Positions 16,879 through 26,029 of a stretch of DNA of 64,000 nucleotides are shown one piece after another. Each line of letters starts with the position of its first letter. The first letter of the stretch is position 1. The DNA comes from Verrucomicrobiota bacterium. GTDB taxonomy: Bacteria > Verrucomicrobiota > Verrucomicrobiia > Limisphaerales > JACRJZ01. A program made the position numbers and the translations under genes. The notes beneath the pieces are model-generated. The model ran no database searches. It saw only the letters and a list, made by a program, of their open reading frames with translations, and was not told the DNA's origin. The DNA lies in assembly GCA_016219875.1 (NCBI GenBank), contig JACRJZ010000041.1, positions 1-64,000 of the forward strand, written 5' to 3'.

Positions 16879-18183
16879 TCACAGAATGTTCGCCGCCAGT
16901 TCGGCGAGTTCGCTGCGTTCGCCCTTCTGCAATTCGATGTGCGCGGCGATGGAGTGTTCCCGGAATCTGCTCACGACGTAGTTGAACCCGTTCGAGGACG
17001 AGTCGATGTAGGGGTTGTCGATCTGGTAGGGATCGCCCGTGAAGACGATCTTGGTGCCCGGCCCGACGCGGGTAATGATGGTCTTGGCTTCGAGCGGCGT
17101 GAGGTTTTGGGCCTCGTCGATAATCATGAACTGATTGGCGATGCTGCGTCCGCGGATGTAGCTGAGCGCCTCCACCACGATGCTGCCCGAGCGCATCAGG
17201 TCCGAACTGCGGCGATGCTCGTGGCCCATGTTCATGTCACTGAGCAGTTCCAGGGCGTCGTGGATGGGCTGCATCCAGGGGTTGAGCTTCTCTTCCAGGG
17301 TGCCGGGGAGGAAACCGATTTCCTTGCCGACGCTGACGGTGGGACGGGCGACGACGAGGCGGCGATATTCACGGTCCACGACGACGCGCTTGAGGCCCGC
17401 CGCCATGGCCAGCAGCGTCTTGCCGGTGCCGGCCTTGCCCATGAGGGTGACGAGTTTGACGCGGTCATCGAGCAAGGCGTCGAAGGCGAAATGCTGCTCC
17501 CGGTTGCGGGGCTTGATGCCCCAGATGCCTTCGCGGGCGTCGAGGATGGGAACGAGTTTCTTCCCGGTGGCATCCACTTTCGTGAGGACGGTGCGCTTGG
17601 AGTTGCCCTCCTCGGTGAGGGTGCAGTACTCGCTGGGGAAGTACCGGCCTTCCGAGCCGGGCGGCAGCGGGAGTTCGTCCGCCGTGCGCAGTTCCGTCAG
17701 CTTCGACGCCGGCACCGCCAACTCGAACATGCCGGTGTAGAGGTCGGTGATGAAAACGCGGTCCGTCTCATAATCTTCCGCCGGCAGACCGAGGGCGTCG
17801 GCTTTGATGCGGAGGTTGATGTCCTTGGTGACGAGGATGGCCGGCGCCTTCAGGTCGGCCTGCTGGATGGCGAGGGACTGGGCGATGATGCGGTTGTCCA
17901 CGTTGAAGGGCGACGTCCCGTGGCCGTTCTCCGGCTTGATGAGAATGCGCAGATGGCCGCCGTTGGGGAGCGGGACACCTTCGCTGAGCCGGCCTTTCTC
18001 GCGGAGGTCGTCCAACGTGCGCGAGACGGTGCGGGCGTTCTGGCCCAACTCGGTCCCTTCGCGCTTAAAGCGGTCGATCTCCTCGATCACCTCGATGGGG
18101 ATGAGGACGTTGTTGTCCTGGAAGTTGACCAGGGATTGGGGGTCGTGGAGGAGGACGTTGGTGTCGAGGATGTAGTTTTTCAC
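16879..18183 (-). CDS. PhoH-family ATPase with N-terminal PIN domain
   Basis: Residues 1-130 are a PIN RNase domain (MKNYILDTNVLLHDPQSLVN, with conserved acidic residues in VIEEIDRFKRE). Residues 240-434 are a PhoH ATPase with Walker A LMGKAGTGKTLLAMAAG, Walker B FMIIDEAQNLT and the sensor GDPYQIDNPYID. The PIN-PhoH combination (PhoH2/YlaK-like) is associated with RNA unwinding and cleavage in the cytoplasm. The 434-aa length and all motifs look intact. It appears monocistronic with a palindromic repeat just upstream. Confidence 0.9.
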   Translation of the reverse strand: MKNYILDTNVLLHDPQSLVNFQDNNVLIPIEVIEEIDRFKREGTELGQNARTVSRTLDDLREKGRLSEGVPLPNGGHLRILIKPENGHGTSPFNVDNRIIAQSLAIQQADLKAPAILVTKDINLRIKADALGLPAEDYETDRVFITDLYTGMFELAVPASKLTELRTADELPLPPGSEGRYFPSEYCTLTEEGNSKRTVLTKVDATGKKLVPILDAREGIWGIKPRNREQHFAFDALLDDRVKLVTLMGKAGTGKTLLAMAAGLKRVVVDREYRRLVVARPTVSVGKEIGFLPGTLEEKLNPWMQPIHDALELLSDMNMGHEHRRSSDLMRSGSIVVEALSYIRGRSIANQFMIIDEAQNLTPLEAKTIITRVGPGTKIVFTGDPYQIDNPYIDSSSNGFNYVVSRFREHSIAAHIELQKGERSELAELAANIL

Positions 18184-18268
18184 GGAATCGAAACGGTCAC
18201 AAAAAAAGGAGAAGGAGCCGGAAGACGGGAACGCAATTCGAGCGAGTCCTGAGGCGATTTCAAAACCC

Positions 18269-18335
18269 CGTAGCAGCCGACGTGAGGAGGCTCAAACTTC
18301 AAGAGAAACAGAGCCTCCTCACGTCGGCTGCTACG
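18269..18335. repeat. Palindromic repeat, CGTAGCAGCCGACG family (complete copy)
   Basis: Arms 18269-18293 and 18311-18335 are perfect 25-nt inverted copies beginning CGTAGCAGCCGACGTGAGG, with TTTCAAAAC(C)/GGTTTTGAA flanks. Other copies are at 41337, 42531, 44569 and 59943, with a variant at 15189. Confidence 0.95.
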
Positions 18336-18432
18336 GTTTTGAATAAGGCTCTCCTGACGGCTGGAAACCGCGGTCCGGCCCAGGCAGCCGTCGTTTTCGG
18401 ATTGGGGTGAGGTTGGCGAAGCCACGCTTCCG

Positions 18433-19104
18433 TCAGCGGTCGTTGTATTCCGCGACCCGCAGTTTGCCCATGCGGTCGTACCACCGGCGCAGGCACGCGT
18501 GGGCGGCCGGCAGCTTGTGGTGGCCGCTGTAGAGGAGGTTGGCCAACATGCCGCAGAGATCGAAATCGACGAAGCGGGGGCGGTCGTCGAGGAGGAACTC
18601 GCGGTGGGCGAGCATCTGCTCGAAGGGGACGAGGCGGTGGCTGAGTTCCTCGCGCAGGTAATCCTCCTGTTGCCTCCACTTGTCGGTGCAGCCGCGGCCG
18701 AACTTGCGTTCTTTGTGGCGCAGGTAATTCAACCGCTCCGACTTGGGCACAAACTCGGCGTAGTAAACGTCGTTGAGTTTGAAGGTGCAGCCCTCCACGT
18801 CGTTTTCGATGTAAACCCAGATCAAGTCCTGCACGCCGGCCAAGTGCGGCGGGAAGAGCCAGAGCTTGAGCCGGTCGTCGAGGTACTTGGCGAGGACCTG
18901 CGAGTTGTCTTCGGTTTCGAAGACGACCTGCCGTCCGTCTCGCAACACCGGCACTTGGTAATAGCGCTGCCGCGTCAGCCGCCAGACCAGCGAGCGGTCG
19001 GTGGAGGGAATGTTGACCGTCTTGAAGGGCACGCCGGAGTAGGCCAGGATGCGCTGCTGCACGAGGCAATACGGACTCCAGGGGAACTGAATCAACTCGA
19101 TCAT
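18433..19104 (-). CDS. Glutathione S-transferase-fold protein
   Basis: From ATG 19104 the 223-aa product begins MIELIQFPWSPYCLVQQRIL, a thioredoxin-fold N-terminus with a Pro-Tyr-Cys motif at the usual active position, then VPVLRDG (cis-proline) and FETEDNSQVLAKYLDDR, the glutathione-binding Glu/Asp-Asn-Ser region. An all-helical C-terminal domain follows. It probably conjugates or reduces a small molecule using glutathione or another thiol. The upstream extension of the open frame to 19353 is arginine-rich and unlike GST, so it is excluded. No operon partner is evident. Confidence 0.75.
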   Translation of the reverse strand: MIELIQFPWSPYCLVQQRILAYSGVPFKTVNIPSTDRSLVWRLTRQRYYQVPVLRDGRQVVFETEDNSQVLAKYLDDRLKLWLFPPHLAGVQDLIWVYIENDVEGCTFKLNDVYYAEFVPKSERLNYLRHKERKFGRGCTDKWRQQEDYLREELSHRLVPFEQMLAHREFLLDDRPRFVDFDLCGMLANLLYSGHHKLPAAHACLRRWYDRMGKLRVAEYNDR

Positions 19105-19568
19105 GGTGGGGCGGAAAGTGGCGCCAGGGCCGGGAAGACAACTCCGAACAAAACGCGCGTCCTGGCAGGCGAGGTCCGCCGCGAGGTCGTGATCCGCGGG
19201 AGGGCGCTTGCGAGCGAAACGACGCGCGAGCCCCCAAGGGACACCACACCTGCTGGTTCTGTCCTGCCAGTCACGGCGCGAATTTAGGGAGCGCGCTCCG
19301 CACTGACAAGAGGAATTCCCGGACGGGCCAAATTTCCGGCGGGCTGAGGCCATCGAATTCAGGGACGAAGGGGATGAAAGCGGTCCGCCGAAGCCCTGTC
19401 CCGCGCATCACGGGTTGGCCTCCTCCCTTTCCTGCCTGAATTCGATGGCTCCGCTCCCAGATTCATCCATTTCAAGAACCGCGCCGCCGCCGGATTTGGG
19501 AATGGCCCTCGCCTGAATCGAAATCCAACTTTACAACCGCTCCTCCGCTGTGACACCCTCCGCAAGCC
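19105..19568. other. Divergent intergenic region, nothing recognised
   Basis: This interval separates the leftward GST-like gene from the rightward lipoprotein gene and should hold both promoters. I see no clear promoter boxes, RNA gene or repeat in it. Confidence 0.4.
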
Positions 19569-19952
19569 ATGAGCAAGATGATCAGATTGGTTCCTTTGTT
19601 GGGGTTGATCGTGTGGTGTGCGGGATGCGCGTCCACCATCACAAACTTGACGCCCTCCAAGCAGACGCGCAGCGCCACCGGCATGTACCCCGTCGAGATG
19701 GCTTGGAACACCCGCCAGCAAACCCTTCGCCCCACCACGCTCCAGCCCTACGTGGTCGTCGAGTTCCAGTCCTTTCCCATGCGCCCGACGCTGGGGATGA
19801 GCAACCGCTGGGAAACCGTGGTCGCGATTCCGGGGGGCAGAAACTCCGTCAACTATCACTTCCGCGTGGACTACGAGTACAACCAGTTCGGCCGTCCGCA
19901 ACGCAGCAGCAAGCTCTCGCCCGGCTACCGGCTGGAGATTCTGGACAAGTAG
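19569..19952 (+). CDS. Small predicted lipoprotein, unknown function
   Basis: The 127-aa product has a lipoprotein signal peptide (MIRLVPLLGLIVWCAGCAS, lipobox AGC with the modified Cys near residue 20). The mature part is beta-rich with segments such as PYVVVEFQSFPMRP and VNYHFRVDYEYNQFG, suggesting a small beta sandwich on a membrane surface. I do not recognise a family. It precedes the TPR protein gene on the same strand by 73 bases and could be co-transcribed. Confidence 0.65.
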   Translation: MSKMIRLVPLLGLIVWCAGCASTITNLTPSKQTRSATGMYPVEMAWNTRQQTLRPTTLQPYVVVEFQSFPMRPTLGMSNRWETVVAIPGGRNSVNYHFRVDYEYNQFGRPQRSSKLSPGYRLEILDK

Positions 19953-20025
19953 CCTTCCAGGCTGCCGGTTTTTGCTTTGCTTGGCCTTTCCGGTTTCCTA
20001 CAGTGCGCGGCAAGCTGTGCAAAGA

Positions 20026-21192
20026 TTGAAGACCAACTTTCTTGTGACAGTCGCGCCAGCCTCTCTGGCCGTCTGCCTGGTTTTTTCCACGGGCTGCCCG
20101 CCCCTCCGCGCGGCTGAAACCAACCTCACCGCCGGCACGAATTTGACGTCCGCGGCGACCCGGGACGGTTCAGAGAAACCAACCTCCGCCAAACCCGGCG
20201 GGCGGCTCGATGACGCCTCCCTGATGGCCCAGATCGCCGAGCAGAACCGCCGCGACATGGACTTGGCCATCAGCCGCAAACTCAACGCGCTGGCCACGGA
20301 GTTGAGTGATCTGAAGGCGGAGTTCAAGCGCGAACAGGATCGTCTCGCCATCGCGGAGGCGCCCTCCGACCAGACCACCTGGATGATCGTGGCCGGGTTG
20401 GCCAGCATCAGCCTTCTCGTGGCGCTGGGGTTCGGCTGGGTGCAAGGCCGTTCCCTCCGCTTCCTTCGGGACTCCCAGGAGGACCTGCGCCTCCGCCTCC
20501 GTCAGGTGACGGAGGAACTCATGGAACATCTGGACCAGCAGGAACAGATCGAGCGCGTCCTTCCGCCCAAAGCAGAACAGCCCGCGGCCGTGGAGAAAGT
20601 CGTTGAAAAGGCCGAGTCAGCCAGACCAGAACTCGAGGCGAAGCCGGAGGAAAAACCGGCGCCGCCGCCGCCTGCGCCTGCGCCTGCACCGGTGCCGGAA
20701 ACTGCGTCAGTCCCTGTTTCCGCGCCCGCCGCGCCACCGCCAGCACCGGTGACCGTCGTGACGTCCAAGCCAGTTCCCGCGCCCGAACCGGTGGTCCAAA
20801 CTCCAGCCAGCACCAAAGACGTTCCGGTGGCCATCGTGGAGCCGGTGCCGGCGCCGCCCGAGAAGATCAGCCGCGCCGAACTCATGTTGGGCAAAGGCCA
20901 AACCTTGCTCGACCTGGGCCAGGGTGATGAGGCCATTGCCTGCTACGATGAGGCCATTGCGCTGCTGCCTGGAAACGCTGACGCGCTCATCAAGAAGGGC
21001 AAAGCCCTGGAGCAACTCCAGCGTTTCGACCAAGCCCTGCATTGCTTCGATCTCGCCATCGCCGCGGACGATTCCCAGGCCAACGCCTACTTGCTCAAGG
21101 CGGGTGTGTTGACCCGGCTGGAGCGCCACGGGGAGGCCCTCAAGTGTTACGATCTGGCTCTCCGCAGCCGGCACAAGAGTCTCGCCGCCTGA
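20026..21192 (+). CDS. Exported, membrane-anchored TPR protein with Pro-rich linker
   Basis: Starting at TTG 20026 the 388-aa protein begins with an export signal ending STGC (possible lipobox). A charged helical segment and a second hydrophobic helix follow (TWMIVAGLASISLLVALGFG), with a coiled-coil-like stretch after it. A long Pro/Ala/Val linker (about 215-295) leads to three TPR repeats (for example DEAIACYDEAIALLPGNADA), a protein-interaction module. An ATG at 19972 is in frame but would bury the signal peptide. It is probably a scaffold in the envelope; partners are unknown. Confidence 0.65.
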   Translation: MKTNFLVTVAPASLAVCLVFSTGCPPLRAAETNLTAGTNLTSAATRDGSEKPTSAKPGGRLDDASLMAQIAEQNRRDMDLAISRKLNALATELSDLKAEFKREQDRLAIAEAPSDQTTWMIVAGLASISLLVALGFGWVQGRSLRFLRDSQEDLRLRLRQVTEELMEHLDQQEQIERVLPPKAEQPAAVEKVVEKAESARPELEAKPEEKPAPPPPAPAPAPVPETASVPVSAPAAPPPAPVTVVTSKPVPAPEPVVQTPASTKDVPVAIVEPVPAPPEKISRAELMLGKGQTLLDLGQGDEAIACYDEAIALLPGNADALIKKGKALEQLQRFDQALHCFDLAIAADDSQANAYLLKAGVLTRLERHGEALKCYDLALRSRHKSLAA

Positions 21193-21365
21193 CCTTGGCG
21201 CTGGTGGCGCTCGCGGACAAGGAGAGGTCACAGGCCCGCCAGAGCGAGGAATTCCCCATGCGAATTCCGGCGCTTGGTGTAGTTTACGCGGCATGATCGT
21301 GACTCCATCACACGCGAGTTGAAGGTGCGACGCTCCGCGCAACGGTGTTTTCCTCCCCTGAACCT

Positions 21366-22031
21366 ATGATCGACATCGGCCTCAAACTCGACACCGACCT
21401 CAGCCACTCCATTTTGGACGCGATGCCGGTCCCGGTGTTTGTCCTGGACGAGGAGATGCGCATCGTCGGCTTCAACGCCGCCGCGGCAGAGATGCTCAAG
21501 AAATCGGATGAACTGGTCCTGCGCCAGCGCAACGGCGAGGTCATCCGATGCATCAACGCCAGTGCGTCGCCGGAGGGGTGCGGCCACAGCGAAAGCTGCC
21601 GCCATTGCGTCATCCGCAACTCCGTGCTGGCCGCGCAGACCGGGCAGCGCCTCCAACGTCAGCGCGCCACCATGGAACTCGGTCGCGGACGAAATATCGA
21701 ACGCGTCGAATTCCTGGTCACCGCCGCCCCGTTTCTTCACGGCGGCTCGCGGCTGGCGCTGGTCATCCTGGAAGACGTGACGGAACTGGTTGAACTCCGC
21801 GCGCTGATTCCGATCTGCGCCAACTGCAAAAAGGTCCGCGACGACAAGGACTACTGGCAGAGCCTGGACAAGTATCTCTTGAATCACTTGAACGTGGCCC
21901 TGACGCACGGCTTGTGCCCGGAGTGCGCCAAGGTCCTTTTCCCGGATGCCTATCGGAGCCTGGCGGACGCCGGCAAATTGCCGTTCCCGAACACGAGCGA
22001 GGGCCAGCACAGTCAGGCGGGAACAGTGTAG
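21366..22031 (+). CDS. PAS-domain sensory protein with Cys-rich C-terminal motif
   Basis: The 221-aa protein starts at ATG 21366 (a GTG at 21345 is the alternative). Residues 15-130 form a PAS domain (ILDAMPVPVFVLDEEMRIVG), interrupted by a cysteine cluster CGHSESCRHC that could bind metal. The C-terminus carries IPICANCKKVRDDKDYWQ and HGLCPECAKVLFP, the paired CxxC motif that commonly follows PAS domains in bacterial signalling proteins. There is no kinase or output domain, so it is either a stand-alone sensor or a partner for a separate regulator. Confidence 0.75.
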   Translation: MIDIGLKLDTDLSHSILDAMPVPVFVLDEEMRIVGFNAAAAEMLKKSDELVLRQRNGEVIRCINASASPEGCGHSESCRHCVIRNSVLAAQTGQRLQRQRATMELGRGRNIERVEFLVTAAPFLHGGSRLALVILEDVTELVELRALIPICANCKKVRDDKDYWQSLDKYLLNHLNVALTHGLCPECAKVLFPDAYRSLADAGKLPFPNTSEGQHSQAGTV

Positions 22032-22172
22032 GCGCTTCAAGTGAAGTTTGCCCATCGGCCTTGAAACCGTTGCAGGTTGAATTCGCATCTGGAGTTGAAT
22101 TCCGCCGAAGAACCTGGATCACACCCCAGCTTGACCTCTCCGAGTTGTTCCCTACTATGCCCGCGAATTGCA

Positions 22173-23126
22173 ATGAGACGACTTTGGCCTGTCATTCTGG
22201 GGACCCTGTTCGGCGCGGTCGCGCTGGCGGAACAGACGCTCATCAACGGCGTTGCCGTCATCGTCAACGACGCCATCATCACCTATCAGGACGTGCGCCT
22301 TCTGGTGCGGGGGCCGATGGAGTTGGCGGAGCGGCAGTACGGCAATCAGCCCCTGGTGCTGGAACAGAAGCGAAAAGAACTGCAGGCCGACGGCATCGAA
22401 ATGCTCGTCGATAACAAGCTGATCCTCCACGATTTCAAGACCACTGGCTACAACCTGCCGGAGAGCTACATCGACGACATGATCAAGGAGCGCATCAAAC
22501 AGCGTTACGGCGATCGCGCCACCATGATCAAGTCGCTGCGGGAAGAAGGCTGGAATTTCGAGGACGAGCGCCAGCGGGTGCGCGACGAATTCATCATCGA
22601 GCAGATGCGCTACCTCCACGTCTCGAAGGAAGTCCTGATCTCGCCGCAGAAAATCCTGAATTTCTACGAAGCGAACAAGACCAACTACGCCGTGGCCGAT
22701 CAAGTCAAACTGCGCATGATCATGCTCCGAAAGCCCTCCAGCGACAACGGCGCGGTCAAGCAACTCGCGGAGGAAATCCTCAACAAGGTGAAAGAGGGCG
22801 CGTCGTTTGAGGAAATGGCCGGGATCCACTCCGATGGCGCCGAGCGCGCCTCCAGCGGCGACCGTGGCTGGGTGGAACGGACGGCGCTCCGCAAGGAACT
22901 CGCCGACGTCGCTTTCAGCCTGCAGAAAGGCCAGCGCAGCGGCGTGATTGACTTGCCTGAGGCCTGTTTTCTCATGCAGGTGGAAGACGTCCGCCAAGCC
23001 CACGTCAAGCCTCTCACCGAAGTCCGCGAAGACATCGAGAAAAACCTCCTCGCCCAGGAACGCGCGCGCGCTCAGAAGAAGTGGCTCGACCGGCTTCGGG
23101 CGAAGTCGTTCGTGCGCTACTTCTGA
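22173..23126 (+). CDS. SurA-like periplasmic peptidyl-prolyl isomerase / chaperone
   Basis: From ATG 22173 the 317-aa product has a signal peptide (MRRLWPVILGTLFGAVALAE). A SurA N-terminal helical domain follows (VIVNDAIITYQDVRLLV, then long helices). Residues 180-280 form a parvulin rotamase domain (VKLRMIMLRKPSSDNG through GDRGWVERTALRKELADVAF). SurA-type proteins escort unfolded outer-membrane proteins across the periplasm. The position directly before pdxA recalls the surA-pdxA neighbourhood common in Gram-negative bacteria. Confidence 0.85.
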   Translation: MRRLWPVILGTLFGAVALAEQTLINGVAVIVNDAIITYQDVRLLVRGPMELAERQYGNQPLVLEQKRKELQADGIEMLVDNKLILHDFKTTGYNLPESYIDDMIKERIKQRYGDRATMIKSLREEGWNFEDERQRVRDEFIIEQMRYLHVSKEVLISPQKILNFYEANKTNYAVADQVKLRMIMLRKPSSDNGAVKQLAEEILNKVKEGASFEEMAGIHSDGAERASSGDRGWVERTALRKELADVAFSLQKGQRSGVIDLPEACFLMQVEDVRQAHVKPLTEVREDIEKNLLAQERARAQKKWLDRLRAKSFVRYF

Positions 23127-23172
23127 AGCCTGGCTCCGGCGTGGCCGCGTGGCCACCGTCCGCTCCTTTACC

Positions 23173-24180
23173 ATGCCCCCGCTCATCGCCATCGCTCTCG
23201 GCGACATCACTGGCATTGGGCCGGAGGTGACGCTCAAGGCGCTGGCCAGGGAATTGTCCGCAGACGATGCGCGCTACTTGGTCATCGGCGACCAAGCTTT
23301 TCTGCGGCGATTAAACGACTCGCTGCGGCTGGGGCTGACGCTGTCGCGCTTTGAGGAGGCGCGGAGTGACGGACGCCTTTTCTTCCATCAGCCGGATGGA
23401 ACTGTGCTTCCACCCGACCTGCCCTGCGGTGACGCATCAGCCGCCCGCGCGGCAGTGGCTTGGCTCAAAGATGGAGCCGGACGCGCCTTGCGCGGTGAAG
23501 TGGCCGCGTTGGTGACCGCGCCGGTCAGCAAAAAAGCCATCCTCGATGCTGGGTTCAAAGACTTCGTCGGACAGACGGAATTCCTCTCTGAACTGGCCGG
23601 TGCGCGGCGCACGGTGATGATGTTGCTTGGCCCGGACGAGCGCGGCCGATGGCTGCGGGTGGCGTTGGCCACAACTCACTTGCCGCTGAAGGATGTCGCC
23701 GCGGCATTAACTCTGGACAAGGTGGAGCAGGCCATCGTGCGCGCCTCCGAAGCCTGCCGCGACCTCGGTCTGCCGCGCGCCAAAGTAGGCGTGTGCGGGC
23801 TGAATCCGCACGCGGGCGAAGGCGGAAAACTTGGCAACGAGGAACAGACGATCATCGGGCCAGCCGTCGCGGCGGCGCGCGGCCGGGGAGTTGACGTGGC
23901 TGGGCCGTTTGCCGCAGACGCGCTGTTTCATAGCGTGATCCAAGGCCACTTCGACGCGGTGGTGGCGATGTATCACGATCAGGGCTTGGCGCCGCTGAAG
24001 ATGGTGGCGTTCGACCACGGAGTGAACTGGACCCTCGGCCTGCCGTTCATCCGAACCTCCCCCGATCACGGCACGGCCTACGACATCGCGGGCCGCGGAC
24101 TGGCCGACCCATCAAGCATGATCGCGGCGATTCGGTTGGCGAAACAGGTGGCTCGCCGCCGCGCGGGCCAGACCGGGTGA
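23173..24180 (+). CDS. pdxA: 4-hydroxythreonine-4-phosphate dehydrogenase
   Basis: This 335-aa protein belongs to the PdxA family, the NAD-dependent decarboxylating dehydrogenase of pyridoxal-phosphate synthesis. Visible signatures are ALGDITGIGPEVTLKAL at the N-terminus, TAPVSKKAILDAGFKDFVGQ, GLNPHAGEGGKLGNEE, MYHDQGLAPLKM with a metal-binding histidine, and the terminal TSPDHGTAYDIAG. The start at ATG 23173 gives the normal length. It lies 46 bases after the SurA-like gene and is probably co-transcribed. It converges with the regulator gene at 24195. Confidence 0.92.
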   Translation: MPPLIAIALGDITGIGPEVTLKALARELSADDARYLVIGDQAFLRRLNDSLRLGLTLSRFEEARSDGRLFFHQPDGTVLPPDLPCGDASAARAAVAWLKDGAGRALRGEVAALVTAPVSKKAILDAGFKDFVGQTEFLSELAGARRTVMMLLGPDERGRWLRVALATTHLPLKDVAAALTLDKVEQAIVRASEACRDLGLPRAKVGVCGLNPHAGEGGKLGNEEQTIIGPAVAAARGRGVDVAGPFAADALFHSVIQGHFDAVVAMYHDQGLAPLKMVAFDHGVNWTLGLPFIRTSPDHGTAYDIAGRGLADPSSMIAAIRLAKQVARRRAGQTG

Positions 24181-24194
24181 GGACGCTCGGCGTC

Positions 24195-25127
24195 TTAGTC
24201 CCAAGTGGCTACGTTCACCGTCGTGGGGCTCTCCACATAGGCTGGCTCCGCTGCAATGGGTCCAGTTGCTGAAACTCTTGGAGGGGTTTCCTCGTAAACC
24301 GGAACCGCGGCTTCCAGCAATGACGGTGACTTGCCCATTCCCAGGTCCGGCTTTCGGTCGATCACCGGCTCCCCGACGACCAGCACTTCCAGCCCTCGAT
24401 CGCGGAATGACTCCACCACGGCAGGCGGGGCCGCGCTGTCGGTGACGATGGCGTCGAGGCCGTCCAAATCGCATAAGAACGCCACGCTCTTGCGGTCCCA
24501 CTTGGTGTGGTCCAGGCAGAAGACCACGCGGCCGGCGCTGTCCATCATGGCGCGCTGGATGTCGATGAGCAGAGCGTGGGAGTTGGTGAGACCGTCCAGC
24601 GTAATGCCGCCCGCGCTCAGGATGGCGACATCGGCGTGAATCTCCTTGAAAGTCTTCACGGCCAAAGGCCCTACCAGCACGCCCAGGCGCGGGTAGATCA
24701 CGCCGCCGGTCAGGATCACTTCCGCGTGCTGGGCTGAAGCGAACAAATTGGCCACCGGCAGCGAATTCGTGACGATCTGAAGGCGTTTTTCCTGAAGATG
24801 CTTGGCGACGTGGAAGACCGTGGTGCCACCGTCCAGAACCACCGTCTGGTTGGGCTGGATCAGGCTGGCGCACAACTTGCCGATGGCTTCCTTCTCGTCC
24901 AGTTGGTGCGCATCGCGGGCGGAGAAGGCGAACTCGTCCGTCTTGGGAATGGTCAGCCTGGCGCCGCCGTGCGTCCGACGAATGGTGCCGGCGGCTTCAA
25001 GGATGTTGAGGTCGCGTCGGATGGTGGACACAGACGCCCCGACCTGACGGGAAAGCTCTTCCAGGGAGGCGAACTCCACCTTCTGGACATGAGCTTCGAT
25101 TCGGTGTTGGCGCTCTTCTGCCGTCAT
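24195..25127 (-). CDS. DeoR-family transcriptional regulator of the microcompartment operon
   Basis: The 310-aa protein has a DeoR-type winged helix at residues 3-58 (RQHRIEAHVQKVEFASLEEL and the recognition helix VGASVSTIRRDLNILEAAG). A sugar-phosphate-sensing domain follows with TVVLDGGTTVFHVAKHL and ILSAGGITLDGLTNSHAL, as in DeoR regulators of sugar catabolism. It is divergent from the BMC operon, the arrangement seen in PV-type BMC loci, so it probably represses that operon until a phosphorylated sugar intermediate binds. About 55 residues after the effector domain (PDLGMGKSPSLLEAAVPVYE onward) exceed the usual 250-aa length and look disordered. Confidence 0.88.
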   Translation of the reverse strand: MTAEERQHRIEAHVQKVEFASLEELSRQVGASVSTIRRDLNILEAAGTIRRTHGGARLTIPKTDEFAFSARDAHQLDEKEAIGKLCASLIQPNQTVVLDGGTTVFHVAKHLQEKRLQIVTNSLPVANLFASAQHAEVILTGGVIYPRLGVLVGPLAVKTFKEIHADVAILSAGGITLDGLTNSHALLIDIQRAMMDSAGRVVFCLDHTKWDRKSVAFLCDLDGLDAIVTDSAAPPAVVESFRDRGLEVLVVGEPVIDRKPDLGMGKSPSLLEAAVPVYEETPPRVSATGPIAAEPAYVESPTTVNVATWD

Positions 25128-25221
25128 CTGGCAAGAACCTGAAAGATTCTGGAAGATATTGCAAGAAATTTGTTGACAAAAACTCCAGATTCAGTCAAAC
25201 AGGCGGCGAACTGAAGCTATT
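25128..25221. promoter_or_regulatory. Divergent control region between regulator and BMC operon
   Basis: This AT-richer 94-base gap contains a TTGACA box at 25173-25178 pointing toward the BMC genes. A clear -10 is not visible at 16-18 bases. GCAAGAA occurs at 25131 and 25161, and the similar GAAAGATTCT/GGAAGATATT pair lies at 25141-25160; these repeats are candidate DeoR operators. No strong ribosome-binding site precedes either start. Confidence 0.45.
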
Positions 25222-25899
25222 ATGGCGTCGCCAAACAGCACTTTGCACCGCGCGGTGGTTGAACACCTCGTCCGCCAGGCGGTTTATCAGAAGCTTGGGA
25301 AGCCCATGCCTCGGACAGCTTCGGCTCCCAATCCGCTGGTAGTGAACGTGAGTGCGCGGCACTGCCATTTGACCCAGGAAGCGGTGGAGGTGCTGTTCGG
25401 AAAGGGACGCCAACTCACCGTCCACAAGTGGCTTTATCAAGACGGCCAGTTTGCCGCGAAGGAAACGCTCACGCTGATCGGCCCGCGCAGCCGGGTGATC
25501 TCCAATCTCCGCATCCTCGGTCCCTGCCGAAACCTGAACCAAGTTGAGCTTGCCTACACCGACGCCATTGCATTGGGCTTCGACATTCCGCTGCGCCCTT
25601 CCGGGAGCATCAAGGACACGCCCGGCGGCATGTTGATGGGGCCAGCGGGGTTCTTCGAGATGCCCGACGGCATCATCCGCGCGTTGCGGCACGTTCACAT
25701 GCATCCGGACGACGCGGAGTTTTACGGCGTGAAGCAGGGCGACGACATGAAGCTCAAGATCGGCGGCCCCTGCGCCATCACGCTGGAGAAGCTGCTCGTC
25801 CGCGTGGACAAGAGCTTCAAACTGGAGGTCCACATCGACACCGACGAAGGCAACGCCTGCAATCTCCAGGCGGACACGCCATGCGAACTGGTGAAATGA
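25222..25899 (+). CDS. pduL: PduL-type phosphate acyltransferase of the microcompartment
   Basis: The 225-aa protein matches PduL, which converts acyl-CoA plus phosphate to acyl-phosphate and CoA inside BMCs. An amphipathic N-terminus (STLHRAVVEHLVRQAVYQKL) resembles an encapsulation peptide. Two zinc-ligand clusters are visible, SARHCHLT in the first barrel and RHVHMHPDDAEFYGV in the second, together with RPSGSIKDTPG. It is the first gene of the operon and passes its product to acetate kinase while recycling CoA for the aldehyde dehydrogenase encoded downstream. The motifs look intact. Confidence 0.9.
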   Translation: MASPNSTLHRAVVEHLVRQAVYQKLGKPMPRTASAPNPLVVNVSARHCHLTQEAVEVLFGKGRQLTVHKWLYQDGQFAAKETLTLIGPRSRVISNLRILGPCRNLNQVELAYTDAIALGFDIPLRPSGSIKDTPGGMLMGPAGFFEMPDGIIRALRHVHMHPDDAEFYGVKQGDDMKLKIGGPCAITLEKLLVRVDKSFKLEVHIDTDEGNACNLQADTPCELVK

Positions 25900-25935
25900 A
25901 ATTGATATGAGGTTGAAAAGTCGAAGCGTTGATTG

Positions 25936-25968
25936 GTTAAAGAGTGGCAGGTCATCCCCCTCTTTAAC
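25936..25968 (+). promoter_or_regulatory. Intercistronic hairpin upstream of the first shell gene
   Basis: GTTAAAGAG (25936-25944) and CTCTTTAAC (25960-25968) form a perfect 9-bp stem with a 15-base loop between pduL and the first BMC-H gene. No U-tract follows, so mRNA stabilisation or processing is more likely than termination. A CTTCAAC-rich tract follows it. Confidence 0.5.
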
Positions 25969-26029
25969 TCTTCAACCCTTCAACTCCTTGACCAATCTTT
26001 GACTTAACAACCAACAACCAAACAAACCT

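Noticed and set aside
15382..18252. A 956-codon + strand frame spanning apgM and phoH
   Set aside because: It runs antisense across two well-recognised genes and the gap between them and has no protein-like features.
25173..25201. A strong sigma-70 promoter for the BMC operon
   Set aside because: TTGACA is good but no acceptable -10 hexamer lies at the right spacing; kept only as a low-confidence control region.
25960..25990. Intrinsic terminator after pduL
   Set aside because: The stem at 25936-25968 has no following T run, and downstream shell genes are clearly part of the same functional unit.
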